Origin: Ruminococcus sp. AM22-13
Lineage (GTDB): Bacteria > Bacillota > Clostridia > Lachnospirales > Lachnospiraceae
NCBI RefSeq assembly: GCF_003471165.1
Contig: NZ_QRIL01000026.1
Coordinates: forward strand, 1-53,871
Direction of reading: 5' to 3'
Length of the DNA stretch: 53,871 bases
Shown: positions 23,434 to 33,974 of the stretch, one piece after another
How the letters are laid out: the number at the start of each line of letters is the position of its first letter
Numbering within the stretch: the first letter of the stretch is position 1
Notes under the pieces: generated by a model
Database searches by the model: none
Seen by the model: the letters and a program-made list of their open reading frames with translations, nothing else
Told to the model about the DNA's origin: nothing
Translations under genes and position numbers: made by a program

Positions 23434-26400
23434 ATGTCCGTAATTAATGAGAAAAGTAATTTCACATTTGAGTTTCAGCCGGTAACAAAACTCTTTGAAG
23501 AACAGGTACGTCTTCATCCGGACAAGTGTGCGGTTGTTACGAGTAAGGAAAGCTTCACATATTCTGAATTAAATGAAAGGGCAAACAAAGTTGCCAATTC
23601 ACTGATTGAAAATGGTGTAAGACGTGAAGTAATTGTAGGTGTTGTACTTGAACGCTGCTGCGACTTTTATGCAGTGAGACAGGGTATTTTAAAAGCCGGA
23701 GGAGCATTTGCCGTTGCTGCGCCGGAATATCCGGACGACAGAATCGAGTATATTTTTGAAGATGCGGGAGTACCGCTTATTATCACAACGAAAGAAATTG
23801 CAGATGAACGTAAGGAATTGTTTACAAAACTCAAATGCAGAGTACTTTTGCTGGAAGAGCTGCTTGAAAATGAAAATACAGCAAATCCGGATACAGAGAT
23901 CGGAGAGCATGATCTTTGCTATTGTATCTATACATCAGGATCGACAGGAAAGCCGAAAGGTGTTATGATCGAGCACATTAATCTGGCAAACTTTGTAAAT
24001 CCGAATCCGAAAAACGCAGAGATTTTTGGTTTTGCAGACAAAGGAAAGGTTTCTCTTTCCATGGCGGCAATGACATTTGATGTGTCCGTCATGGAGGAAT
24101 TTGTTCCTCTTACCAATGGACTTACTGCTGTTATCGCAAGTGATGATGAGATTAACAATCCGATGATGCTTGGTGATTTAATCGTAAAAAATAAAGTTGA
24201 TATCATGACGTCAACACCTACCTATGTATCAAATATTATCGATATTCCACAGCTTAAAGAAGCAATGGCTCAGATCAAAGTTTTCGACCTGGGAGCAGAA
24301 GCTTTTCCACCGGCGTTGTATGATAAGATCCGCACCGTAAATCCGGATGTTTATATTATGAATGGTTATGGCCCGACAGAGACAACGATCAGCTGTACGA
24401 TGAAGGGTATCACAGATAGTAAAAACATTACGATCGGTGTTCCGAATGGTAATGTTAAGGTATACATTGTCGATAAGGAAAACAAGATTCTGCCTGATGG
24501 AGAGACAGGAGAGATTGTTGTTGCGGGTATGGGAGTAGGCAGGGGATATATAAATCTTCCTGAAAAGACTGCTGACGTATTTATTGAACTTAACGGTGAG
24601 AGAGCATATAAAACAGGTGATCTGGCGAAGATCAATGCAGACGGCGAAATAGAGTTTTTCGGAAGAATGGACAATCAGATCAAGCTTCGCGGATTGAGAA
24701 TTGAGCTTGGTGAGATTGAAGAAGTGATCAACAGCTTTGCGGGAATTATCACAAGTATTACAATTCCTGTTGATAACAAATATCTTTGCTGTTATTTTAT
24801 TGCAGACAGAAGTATTGATACAGATGAGCTTTCAGATTATGCGGCGGGCTCACTTGCACATTATATGGTTCCGGATGTTTTTATCCAGCTGGAAAAAATG
24901 CCGATGACTCAGAATGGTAAGATTGATAAGAAGGCATTGCCGAAGCCGGTTTCCGAGCCGAAAAATCTGAAAGAACCACAGACACAGATGCAGAAGAAGA
25001 TTTTTGAAATTGTTGCCGGGGTTGTCGGAAATGATTTCTTTGGAATTGATACAAGCCTTTATAAGGCCGGACTTTCTTCTATAAGTGCGATGAAACTTTG
25101 CATTCTGATTTCAGATGAATTTGGGGTTACTGTAAAAACGGGTGATATTCACGAGAATAATACAGTTGAGAAACTGGAAAAATATATCACGCTTGCACCT
25201 AAGATCAGGACTTACGAAAAGAGAGATGTTTATCCGCTTACCGGTTCGCAAAAGGGAATCTTTGCAGAGTGTATCAAAAATCCTGAGAGTACCATATATA
25301 ATATCCCGTTCTTATTTGAGCTTGATAACTCTGTAGATGTACAGAAATTATCGGCAGCAGTTACGGCGATGGTGAATGCACATTCGTATCTGCTCACAAA
25401 AGTGTACCTCAATGACGATGGTGAGATGGTGCAGTGCCCTTGCGAAAAAGAGTTTGTACCTGAGATTATTGAAACAACAAATGATAAATTTGAGACTGTA
25501 AAGAATGAACTTGTGCGTCCGTTTAAGCTGGAGAAAGGACGTCTGTTCCGTGCGGAAATTTATCTTACAGAAGATAAAAAGTACCTTTTTACGGATTTCC
25601 ATCATATCATTGCTGACGGCAATTCCTATGACATCATTTTTGCAGATATCAACAGAGCATATATGGGTGAAAAACTCGAAAAAGAATCTTATACGGGATT
25701 TGATGCGGCACTTGATGAAGAGCAGCAGATGAAAGAAGGAAAATATAAGAAAGCTGAGAAATATTATGACAGTATTTTCGAAGGAATTGAGACAGAATCA
25801 CTTCCACTTCCTGACAAGTCCGGTGAAGTTCCTGAAAAAGGATATACATCCAGAAATATAAAGATTTCCGAAGATAAGATCCTTTCCTGCTGTGAAAAAC
25901 TGGGAGTTACTCCGAATGTTTTATTTACAGGTGTGTTTGGCATTCTTGCGACCAAGTATTCAAACGCAGACGACAGTCTTTTTGCAACTATTTATAATGG
26001 AAGAAATGATTCGAGACTTGAAAATACAGTCTGCATGCTTGTAAAAACACTTCCGGTTTACTGTGTGTTTGACAGCAAAACTACCATACAGACTTACATG
26101 ACAGAGCTTTCTGAACAGCTGATGTCATCCATGGCAAATGACATTTTCCCATTCTCTGATATCTGTGCAAAATACGGATTTAACTCAGATCTTGTTTTCG
26201 CATATCAGGCAGAACTTGAGGATGATTATCCGATCGGAGATACGATGGCAAAAGGAGAAGACCTCTCCCTTGATATGGCAAAAATGCCGCTGCTTATTCA
26301 AGTAAGAGATTATAACAATGAATATGTGCTTACCGCAGAATACCGAAGTGATATGTACAGCGAAGCTTTTGTTGATGGTATGCTTGAAGCATATGAGGCT

Positions 26401-29400
26401 GCGATGAAATCTATGCTTAAAGCGAAGTATGTTTCAGAAGTATCTGTTCTTTCCCGGAATGCAGCAGATGAGATTGCAGAGTTTAATCATACAGAATGTG
26501 ATTATGACAGAAGCAAAACAATTTCTGATATGTTTGATGAGATCGTACAGGCAGTGCCAGATCAGATTGCTGTAGTATATAAGGACAGAAAATATACATA
26601 TAAAGAAATTGATAAACTCAGCGACAGACTTGGAAAATATATTTTATCCCTTGGAATTGACAGGGAAGAGGTTGTATCAATTCTGATTCCGCGTTGTGAG
26701 TATATGGCAATCGCACCGCTGGGTGTAATCAAGGCCGGAGCAGCATATCAGCCGCTTGACCCGACGTATCCGAAAGACAGACTGATGTACATGTTAGAGG
26801 ATTCCTCTGCGAAACTTCTCATTGTTGACAGAGAACTCCTGCCGTTAGTGGACGGATATAAAGGAAAAATCCTGTTTACGGATGAAATTGTGCAGTTAGA
26901 AGACACCATGCAGCTGGAAGATACAGATATCCAGCTGAGGAAACCGTCTCTGCATGACTTATTTATTCTGCTTTATACATCCGGCTCAACGGGCGTCCCG
27001 AAGGGATGTATGCTTGAATATGGAAACATTACTGCTTTCTGCCATTGGTTTAAGAAATATTACGAAATTGGTTTTGATTCCAAAATAGCTGCATATGCTT
27101 CATTTGGATTTGATGCGTCTATGATGGATGTTTATGGTGCAATTGTGAATGGAGCCGAACTTCATATCATTCCGGAAGAGATCCGGCTTGACTTTATCGG
27201 ACTCAATAATTATTTTGAAGAAAATGGCATTACGAATGCATTTATGACAACCCAGGTTGGAAGACAGTTTGCACTGGAGATGGACTGCAAGAGTCTGAAG
27301 ACTCTTTCTATCGGTGGTGAAAAGCTTGTTCCATGTGAACCGCCGAAGAATTTTAAATTGTTCAATGCTTATGGACCTACGGAGAATACAATCTTTACAA
27401 CAGTATTTGAGATTGATAAATATTATAATAATGTTCCGATAGGAAAGGCACTCGATAATGTCAGACTTTACGTGGCAGATAAGTTTGGACATATGCTTCC
27501 GTACGGTGCCTGCGGCGAACTGATGATAGCAGGCTGGCAGGTTTCCAGAGGATATCTCAATAAGCCGGAGAAAACCGCCGAAGTATACACCAGAAATATT
27601 TATGATGATACGGAAGGATATGAAGTATTGTATCATTCCGGTGACGTTGTGAGATATCTTCCAGATGGAAATATCCAGATCATAGGCAGAAAGGATTCCC
27701 AGGTTAAGATCAGAGGATTCAGAATCGAACTTTCTGAAGTGGAAGAAGTCATCAGAAGATATAAAGGAATCAAAGATGCGACAGTTGTTGCGTTTGATGA
27801 GACATCCGGTGGAAAATATATTGCTGCATATGTGGTATCTGATGAGAAAGTGGATATACATTCATTAAATGATTTCATCAGAGAAACAAAGCCGCCGTAT
27901 ATGGTTCCGGCTGTAACCATGCAGATTGATAAGATTCCGTTGAATCAGAACCAGAAAGTCAATAAGAAAGAGCTTCCAAAGCCGGAAAGAAAAGCCGCAG
28001 AAATCATTAAGCCGCAGAATGACGTTCAGCAGAAATTATTTGACTGTATTTCAGAAGTACTTGGATATACGGAATTTGGAATTACAACTGATATTTATGA
28101 TGCGGGACTTACATCAATCACTGCGATCAGGCTGAACATTCTTATTTCAAAAGCTTTTGATATCGTGATCAAGACATCAGATATCAAAAACAATCCTACG
28201 ATCCAGGCTCTGGAGAGCTTTGTTAAAACTGCAGGAAAAGAAACAAAGAGAGAGATTCAGGAGGTTTACCCGCTTACCAATACGCAGGAAGGTATCTTTA
28301 TTGAATGTACTGCAAATATGGGAACAACCATTTACAACATTCCGTATCTGCTGAAACTTGACAAACGGGTTGATCTTGAGAGACTTGCTTGCGCAATCGA
28401 CAGTACGGTTAAAGCACATTCCTACCTTAAAACACGTCTGTTCATGGATGAAAACGGAGATGTTCTTCAGAGACGTAATGATGATTTGCCATGCAGAACA
28501 CAGATTTTTAATGGAATGAACCGGGAGACTCTGGTTCGCCCATATATGTTGTTTAATGAGCAGCTTTTCAGATTTGAGATTTACAGAACCTGCGATGGAA
28601 ATTATCTGTTCCTGGATATTCACCATATCGTTGCAGACGGCACATCTCTCGCTATCATAATCAATGATATTAACAGAGCATATGCCGGAGAAAAACTTGA
28701 GGCAGAGGAGTATACTTCGTATGATCTTGCGCTTGATAACAGAGATGCGCTTAAGAGTGATGTTTATAAGAATGCTGAGAATTACTATAAATCAGTATTT
28801 GAGAACGCCGGAGGAAGTATAAGCTTCTACCCGGACAAAAATGGTTCAGTTCCGACGGCGGAAACTTACCGTAAAGAGATATCAGGGATATCTGTGCAGA
28901 GTGTAAAGGATTTCTGTAAGAAGAATAAGATTACGGAAAATGTATTTTTCATTTCTGTTTTTGGACTTACACTTGGAAAATATAATTTCAGAAAAGATGC
29001 TGTGTTTACGACGATCTATCATGGAAGAAATGACTCAAGACTTTCAGAAACAGTAGGTATGCTTGTAAAAACACTTCCTGTTTACTGCGATTTTTCAGGC
29101 AGTGCAAAAGAGTGTCTGACAGGCGTTCAGCAGCAGCTTATCGATTCTATGAATAATGATATTTATCCGTTCTCACAGATAAGCCGTGAATTTAATATAA
29201 AAGCGGATGCAATGGTTATTTATCAGGGAGACAGCTTTGAGTTCGATACGATCGGCGGCGAGTTTGCTTCGGAAGAACCGGTTCAGCTGAATGCAGCGAA
29301 AGCACCTGTTTCCGTAAGTATTTCCATTCAAAGAAATAAATTCGTCTTTGATATCGAGTACAGAGGCGATAAGTATAATGAAGAGACGATGAAATATCTT

Positions 29401-32400
29401 GCAGATAATCTGGAGATTGCAGCGGAGGGTATTCTTGGCGAATCTGAACCATCAGACATCAGACTTATGTTTGAGGAACAGACAGAAATGGAGAATGATC
29501 CTGATCATGCCGGAAAGACTTTCGTGGATCTGTTCAGAGAAGCAGTGGAAAAATATCCGGACAGACCTGCCATAAAAGATGAATCTGGTGAGATCACTTA
29601 CAGAGAACTTGACCAAATGTCCGATTACATTGCACAGAATCTTACGGAAAATGGATTTGGCAGGGAAAAAGCTGCCGGTATCCTGTGTGGAAGAACAAGA
29701 GAATTTGCTGTCGCATATGTCGGTGTTATGAAGGCCGGTGGAGCGTATGTTCCGCTTGATCCGGAGTATCCGCAGAGCAGAATTGAATATATGCTGAAGG
29801 ATTCGGGAGCAGATAATCTGCTTGTGGTCAGCCAGTATAGAGATCTTGTGGATTTTTACGATAAAAATGTGATAAGTATTGATGATGTTGCTGAAAAATC
29901 AAAGAATTTCCAGCTTTCTGTAAAACTCACAGCTCCAAAGCCGGAGAATCTGGCATATATGATCTATACTTCCGGTTCGACCGGAAAACCGAAAGGTGTT
30001 ATGCTTGAACACAGAAATCTTCTGAATCTGATTGAATATGTTGTGGCATCAAGAAAAATGACACCGGATTTTGTAGTTGCTGAATTTGCAAGTTTTTGTT
30101 TTGACGCATCAGTGATAGATTTGTTTGCACCGCTTACTGCAGGAGCATCCGTATATATCCTGCCGGAGAGTATAAGAAAAGATGCAATCGCAGTTGGTAA
30201 ATTTATAAAAGACGAAAAAATTACTACTGCAACTTTCCCGACACAGATGGGTGAGCTGGTTGCAGAACTGCTGGAGGATGCTCCGAATCTTAAATTTGTC
30301 ACCCTTGGCGGTGAGAAATTTAAGCATTACCGTAACCGTACCTATCAAATGATCAATGGTTATGGACCGACAGAAAATACTGTATCATCAACAGAATTCC
30401 GGGTTGACAGACAGTATGAGAATATACCGATTGGAAAATCTCAGAGGAATGTCAGAAGTTATATTGTGGATAAAGATTTAAACAGACTTCCGGTGGGAGA
30501 AGCAGGTGAACTGTGTCATGCAGGAAGACAGATTGCAAGAGGCTATCATAATCTTCCGGAAAAAACGGCTTCCGTATTTGTGGAGAATCCGTTCTCTGTA
30601 TGCGAAGAGGACAGACGCCTTTACAGAACCGGAGATATGGTCCGTATGAAAGGTGACGGAAATATTGAGTACATTGGCAGAATTGATTCACAGGTAAAGA
30701 TAAGAGGATATCGTGTTGAACTTGGAGAAATTGAAGGTGCTGTCCTTAAACATGAGCTTGTAAAAGAGTCTGCAGTTACAGTCATCGAAAAAGGTGGAAA
30801 TAAATATATAACGGCTTATTATACAGGTGAAAGTATTCCGGACGATGAGCTTAAAGCATTCCTGGAACCACTGCTTCCTGATTATATGATGCCATCATTC
30901 TTTGTTTACCTGGATAAACTGCCTGTCACTCCGGGTGGTAAGATTGATAAAAAAGCACTTCCGTTACCTGAAGTAAAGACCGAGAGAACAGGATATGTGG
31001 CACCTGTTACTTCTGTCCAGACAGAACTCTGTGCGATATTTGAGAAAGCACTGGGAATTGAAAACGTAGGAATAGATGATAATTTCTTTGAACTGGGAGG
31101 TTCTTCACTTATTGCTTCAAAGGTTGCAATCATGTGCCTCTCAAAGAATATTTCAATCGTGTATGCAGATATTTTTAAACATCCTACGATTCGCGCACTT
31201 TCAGCAATCGTCGATGATGACGGGGCAGCTGAAACTGTACAGAGTGACAATGAATTTTCAAAATATAATTACAGCAAAATACAGAGTGTTATCAGCGGAA
31301 ATGTGGAAGAGAATGTTGACAGAATAACGAAAGAAAATCTCGGAGACATCATGATCACAGGTGCGACAGGTTTCCTTGGAATACATGTTCTGAAAGCATA
31401 TCTGGATAATTATGATGGCAAAGTTTACTGCCTTGTACGTAAAGGTGCATATGAATCATCGGAGAAGAGAATGATGAATATGCTGATGTACTATTTCGAC
31501 AATCCATATCGGGAAATGTTCAAAGAGCGTATTGTTTGCGTGGATGGCGATATTACATCAAAAGAAGAAGTGAATGGATTTTCTGCGTATAAATTTAATA
31601 CGATCATTAACTGTGCAGCCTGCGTAAAGCATTTTGCGGCAGATGATGTCCTGGAGAAAATAAACGTGCATGGCGTAGAAAATCTCGTTGATTTCTGCAA
31701 AAATAATGGACGCAGACTGATTCAGATTTCTACAGTTTCTGTTGCAGGTGAAGGTTCAAATGGTGTTCCGCCGATGTCCAGACTTTTTGGTGAAAATGAT
31801 CTGTATATTGGACAGAGTATTACGAATGAATATATCCGTACAAAGTTCCTCGCCGAGAGAGCAGTACTTGAAGCTGTCGCAGACGGACTTGACGGAAAGA
31901 TTATACGTGTGGGAAATCTTATGAGCAGAGATTCTGATGGTGAGTTCCAGATTAACTTTATTACCAACGGATTCCTGCGCAGTCTGAGAGGATATAAGGC
32001 TGTAGGCAAGTTCCCGATCGGAGGTATGCATGAAGCCGCAGAATTTTCTCCTATTGACTCCACTGCCCTTGCAGTTCTGAAGCTTGCGCAGACAGACAGG
32101 AGATTTACTGTATTTCATGCCTGCAACAGCCACCATATTTACATGGCAGATCTGATCTATGCAATGCGCGATTATGGATTTAAGATTGATATTGTAAGAG
32201 ATGAGGATTTCGAGGCAACTGTAAAAGAGTTTGCGAAGAATAATAAAGATTCTGAAGCTGTTTCGGGACTTATTGCGTATACTTCACATAATGAAAATGA
32301 GATTTATACATTGGATTACAGTAACCGATTTACGGCACAGGTTCTTTACCGACTCGATTATAAATGGCCTGTTACGGATGATAAATATCTTGAAAGTGCG

Positions 32401-32436
32401 ATAGCAGCACTTGACAGACTTACGTTCTTTGATTAA
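23434..32436 (+). CDS. Three-module non-ribosomal peptide synthetase with terminal thioester reductase
   Basis: The 3000-residue protein reads A-T-C-A-T-C-A-T-R. A1 spans about 14-505 (YTSGSTGKPKG near 166), A2 about 1015-1520 and A3 about 2020-2510. The carrier serines lie in AGLSSISAM (near 547), AGLTSITAI (near 1559) and LGGSSLIAS (near 2557). C1 (about 598-1000, HHIIADG near 723) and C2 (about 1611-2010, HHIVADG near 1730) have intact catalytic His. R (about 2620-3000) has GATGFLGIHVL, ISTVSV and YIRTK, the NAD(P)-binding and catalytic residues of reductive release. The expected product is a tripeptide aldehyde or its cyclised or oxidised derivative. My readings of the ten-residue specificity codes are DVMTDGGISK, DAMFSGAIFK and DAITTGGVSK; none matches a standard code I trust. 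No epimerase or methyltransferase is present. Confidence 0.93.
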   Translation: MSVINEKSNFTFEFQPVTKLFEEQVRLHPDKCAVVTSKESFTYSELNERANKVANSLIENGVRREVIVGVVLERCCDFYAVRQGILKAGGAFAVAAPEYPDDRIEYIFEDAGVPLIITTKEIADERKELFTKLKCRVLLLEELLENENTANPDTEIGEHDLCYCIYTSGSTGKPKGVMIEHINLANFVNPNPKNAEIFGFADKGKVSLSMAAMTFDVSVMEEFVPLTNGLTAVIASDDEINNPMMLGDLIVKNKVDIMTSTPTYVSNIIDIPQLKEAMAQIKVFDLGAEAFPPALYDKIRTVNPDVYIMNGYGPTETTISCTMKGITDSKNITIGVPNGNVKVYIVDKENKILPDGETGEIVVAGMGVGRGYINLPEKTADVFIELNGERAYKTGDLAKINADGEIEFFGRMDNQIKLRGLRIELGEIEEVINSFAGIITSITIPVDNKYLCCYFIADRSIDTDELSDYAAGSLAHYMVPDVFIQLEKMPMTQNGKIDKKALPKPVSEPKNLKEPQTQMQKKIFEIVAGVVGNDFFGIDTSLYKAGLSSISAMKLCILISDEFGVTVKTGDIHENNTVEKLEKYITLAPKIRTYEKRDVYPLTGSQKGIFAECIKNPESTIYNIPFLFELDNSVDVQKLSAAVTAMVNAHSYLLTKVYLNDDGEMVQCPCEKEFVPEIIETTNDKFETVKNELVRPFKLEKGRLFRAEIYLTEDKKYLFTDFHHIIADGNSYDIIFADINRAYMGEKLEKESYTGFDAALDEEQQMKEGKYKKAEKYYDSIFEGIETESLPLPDKSGEVPEKGYTSRNIKISEDKILSCCEKLGVTPNVLFTGVFGILATKYSNADDSLFATIYNGRNDSRLENTVCMLVKTLPVYCVFDSKTTIQTYMTELSEQLMSSMANDIFPFSDICAKYGFNSDLVFAYQAELEDDYPIGDTMAKGEDLSLDMAKMPLLIQVRDYNNEYVLTAEYRSDMYSEAFVDGMLEAYEAAMKSMLKAKYVSEVSVLSRNAADEIAEFNHTECDYDRSKTISDMFDEIVQAVPDQIAVVYKDRKYTYKEIDKLSDRLGKYILSLGIDREEVVSILIPRCEYMAIAPLGVIKAGAAYQPLDPTYPKDRLMYMLEDSSAKLLIVDRELLPLVDGYKGKILFTDEIVQLEDTMQLEDTDIQLRKPSLHDLFILLYTSGSTGVPKGCMLEYGNITAFCHWFKKYYEIGFDSKIAAYASFGFDASMMDVYGAIVNGAELHIIPEEIRLDFIGLNNYFEENGITNAFMTTQVGRQFALEMDCKSLKTLSIGGEKLVPCEPPKNFKLFNAYGPTENTIFTTVFEIDKYYNNVPIGKALDNVRLYVADKFGHMLPYGACGELMIAGWQVSRGYLNKPEKTAEVYTRNIYDDTEGYEVLYHSGDVVRYLPDGNIQIIGRKDSQVKIRGFRIELSEVEEVIRRYKGIKDATVVAFDETSGGKYIAAYVVSDEKVDIHSLNDFIRETKPPYMVPAVTMQIDKIPLNQNQKVNKKELPKPERKAAEIIKPQNDVQQKLFDCISEVLGYTEFGITTDIYDAGLTSITAIRLNILISKAFDIVIKTSDIKNNPTIQALESFVKTAGKETKREIQEVYPLTNTQEGIFIECTANMGTTIYNIPYLLKLDKRVDLERLACAIDSTVKAHSYLKTRLFMDENGDVLQRRNDDLPCRTQIFNGMNRETLVRPYMLFNEQLFRFEIYRTCDGNYLFLDIHHIVADGTSLAIIINDINRAYAGEKLEAEEYTSYDLALDNRDALKSDVYKNAENYYKSVFENAGGSISFYPDKNGSVPTAETYRKEISGISVQSVKDFCKKNKITENVFFISVFGLTLGKYNFRKDAVFTTIYHGRNDSRLSETVGMLVKTLPVYCDFSGSAKECLTGVQQQLIDSMNNDIYPFSQISREFNIKADAMVIYQGDSFEFDTIGGEFASEEPVQLNAAKAPVSVSISIQRNKFVFDIEYRGDKYNEETMKYLADNLEIAAEGILGESEPSDIRLMFEEQTEMENDPDHAGKTFVDLFREAVEKYPDRPAIKDESGEITYRELDQMSDYIAQNLTENGFGREKAAGILCGRTREFAVAYVGVMKAGGAYVPLDPEYPQSRIEYMLKDSGADNLLVVSQYRDLVDFYDKNVISIDDVAEKSKNFQLSVKLTAPKPENLAYMIYTSGSTGKPKGVMLEHRNLLNLIEYVVASRKMTPDFVVAEFASFCFDASVIDLFAPLTAGASVYILPESIRKDAIAVGKFIKDEKITTATFPTQMGELVAELLEDAPNLKFVTLGGEKFKHYRNRTYQMINGYGPTENTVSSTEFRVDRQYENIPIGKSQRNVRSYIVDKDLNRLPVGEAGELCHAGRQIARGYHNLPEKTASVFVENPFSVCEEDRRLYRTGDMVRMKGDGNIEYIGRIDSQVKIRGYRVELGEIEGAVLKHELVKESAVTVIEKGGNKYITAYYTGESIPDDELKAFLEPLLPDYMMPSFFVYLDKLPVTPGGKIDKKALPLPEVKTERTGYVAPVTSVQTELCAIFEKALGIENVGIDDNFFELGGSSLIASKVAIMCLSKNISIVYADIFKHPTIRALSAIVDDDGAAETVQSDNEFSKYNYSKIQSVISGNVEENVDRITKENLGDIMITGATGFLGIHVLKAYLDNYDGKVYCLVRKGAYESSEKRMMNMLMYYFDNPYREMFKERIVCVDGDITSKEEVNGFSAYKFNTIINCAACVKHFAADDVLEKINVHGVENLVDFCKNNGRRLIQISTVSVAGEGSNGVPPMSRLFGENDLYIGQSITNEYIRTKFLAERAVLEAVADGLDGKIIRVGNLMSRDSDGEFQINFITNGFLRSLRGYKAVGKFPIGGMHEAAEFSPIDSTALAVLKLAQTDRRFTVFHACNSHHIYMADLIYAMRDYGFKIDIVRDEDFEATVKEFAKNNKDSEAVSGLIAYTSHNENEIYTLDYSNRFTAQVLYRLDYKWPVTDDKYLESAIAALDRLTFFD

Positions 32437-32462
32437 ATTGGATAAAAAAGGAGGTACATTTC

Positions 32463-32762
32463 ATGGAAATCGTAAAGAAAACAGAAGGAAATAAAGCAAC
32501 GCTGGAGATCAGAGGATGGCTTGATACACAGACAGCACCTCAGTTACAGGAGGCACTTTCGGAACTTGAGGATAGCATTACAAGCCTCGTGTTTGACTTT
32601 GCAAAGCTTGAATATATTTCTTCAGCAGGACTGCGTCAGGTAATCGTTGCATATAAGAAGATGATGGGTAAGGATGGATTTAAGATTATAAATGTTTCGG
32701 ATGAAGTATTTGATATTTTCAGACTTACCGGATTTGACCAGCAGATAGAAATCGAGAGATAA
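32463..32762 (+). CDS. STAS-domain anti-sigma-factor antagonist
   Basis: This 99-residue STAS protein of the SpoIIAA/RsbV type has GWLDTQTAPQLQEAL at the start and the phosphorylation loop LEYISSAGLRQVI (about 51-63) with the conserved Ser. AAGGAGG precedes the ATG, and it follows the NRPS gene by 26 bases. Antagonists of this kind are phosphorylated by a GHKL anti-sigma kinase; the only such domain nearby is the C-terminal part of the exporter at 21501-23246. A partner switch controlling export or the locus is therefore possible. No sigma factor gene is seen in the window. Confidence 0.88.
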   Translation: MEIVKKTEGNKATLEIRGWLDTQTAPQLQEALSELEDSITSLVFDFAKLEYISSAGLRQVIVAYKKMMGKDGFKIINVSDEVFDIFRLTGFDQQIEIER

Positions 32763-32872
32763 GATATAAGGATTGCTGATGTTTATATAACGTTATTCTA
32801 CGAGGTATTCAGGTAATGTAGTGTATTGCTGAGGACTGAGTGGTCAGCAATTTGATTCATGGATGATATAGA

Positions 32873-33505
32873 ATGAAATTATACAGAATCAATATCAGGA
32901 ATTTTAATGATCCGCTGCAGGATAAAAAGCTTCTCGAACTGGTTGACGAGAGGCGAAGAAAAAAGGTCATCAGGTATCTTCAGCCTGATGACCGGAAGAG
33001 AAGTCTTGGAGCAGGTATCATCATCAGGAAAATTCTTAATGAAAATGGATTTTCAGAAAATGATTTGAAGTATTCCGAAAATGAAAAACCATTTGTGGAC
33101 AACCTCTTTTTTAATGTGTCACATGCAGGGGATTATGTAGTCGGTGTATTATCAGACTGCGAAGTCGGATGTGACATTGAAAAGAACAGTAAAGCGCCAC
33201 TTGAGGTAGCAGAACATTATTTCTACTCCACAGAACTTGAATATATAAGATCTGTGGATGACAAAAACAGAGCATTCTTTACACTCTGGACGTTAAAAGA
33301 AAGCTACATGAAGATGACTGGAAAAGGAATGAGCCTTGCACTGGACTCGTTTGAAGTAATTCCGACAGAGAATGGATTTATCCTCGGAAAATCTTCAGAG
33401 AAAAACTGTTTTTTTAAGACTCTGGAATTCGATGGATATATTTTTTCTGTTAGTAATGAAATGGAGTTTGCTCTTGACGAAGAGAAGTTCTGCGATATTC
33501 TGTAA
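32873..33505 (+). CDS. Sfp-type 4'-phosphopantetheinyl transferase
   Basis: This 210-residue protein has the family hallmarks: FNVSHAGDYVVGVLS, GCDIEKNSK (Mg-binding Asp and Glu, near 102), and FFTLWTLKESYMKMTGKGMS (near 140). It transfers phosphopantetheine from CoA to the carrier domains, converting the NRPS from apo to holo form. It is close to the NRPS on the same strand and is its evident dedicated activating enzyme. The gap of 110 bases after the STAS gene has no clear terminator. Confidence 0.92.
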   Translation: MKLYRINIRNFNDPLQDKKLLELVDERRRKKVIRYLQPDDRKRSLGAGIIIRKILNENGFSENDLKYSENEKPFVDNLFFNVSHAGDYVVGVLSDCEVGCDIEKNSKAPLEVAEHYFYSTELEYIRSVDDKNRAFFTLWTLKESYMKMTGKGMSLALDSFEVIPTENGFILGKSSEKNCFFKTLEFDGYIFSVSNEMEFALDEEKFCDIL

Positions 33506-33587
33506 TGGAATAAATTTTATATGAGCTACCGGGAAAGAGAAAACGGTAGCAATTGGAAATGTGACGTCTGCAAATTGTGGACGTCAT

Positions 33588-33623
33588 GTTACTGTTCGCG
33601 GGATAGTGGCGTGGAACAGTAAC
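33588..33623. repeat. Minimal copy (A) of the GTTACTGTTC palindromic element
   Basis: GTTACTGTTC and GAACAGTAAC are joined by CGCGGGATAGTGGCGTG, which in reverse complement matches the CACTATCCCGCG core of the longer copies at 39779 and 46347. It is an internal-deletion form without a recognisable target duplication. Confidence 0.7.
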
Positions 33624-33877
33624 AACAGTAACGAAAGAGTTTCCCCGATTTCATATTAACTCTTGAAAGATTATGCAAAATAAGGTAAAATTAAAAAGCC
33701 AAAATACATTTATATCATGTATGATTTTTTTATAACTTAGGATATTTTGCATAATTAAAATCGTGAGGTTACGAGGCCTAAATTGTAGAAAACTCTGACA
33801 GGAAACGAGAGTATACATCTGGCCGGTTATTTTAAGATACATTAGAAGAACAAACAGATCGTCAATGAATTTTAAGC

Positions 33878-33908
33878 ATCTCCGGCAGACATATCCGGAG
33901 ATGTTTTG
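33878..33908 (+). terminator. Terminator-like hairpin upstream of the REC-GGDEF-EAL gene
   Basis: CATCTCCGG (33878-33886) pairs with CCGGAGATG (33896-33904) followed by TTTT. It could end NRPS-locus transcripts or act as a leader attenuator for the following gene. Confidence 0.65.
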
Positions 33909-33974
33909 CTGTTGCCGGAAACGGAATGAACAGTAATGTTTGGCTTTTCGGTCTGAAGGGAGCAATAGAGAAGT

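Larger units (their letters stand above)
33506..33974. other. Non-coding interval with palindromic repeats
   Basis: No gene is seen in this 469-base interval. It contains a GCTACCG/CGGTAGC hairpin soon after the transferase gene, a TGACGTC/GACGTCA repeat, a 36-base mini copy of the GTTACTGTTC element (33588-33623), a 12-base inverted repeat TTATGCAAAATA (33671-33682) with its complement at 33743-33754, and a terminator-like hairpin at 33878-33908. Confidence 0.5.

Noticed and set aside
27100..27861. A 253-residue minus-strand frame inside the NRPS gene
   Set aside because: It lies wholly within the second adenylation domain, has no domain pattern and follows the codon bias of the NRPS strand.
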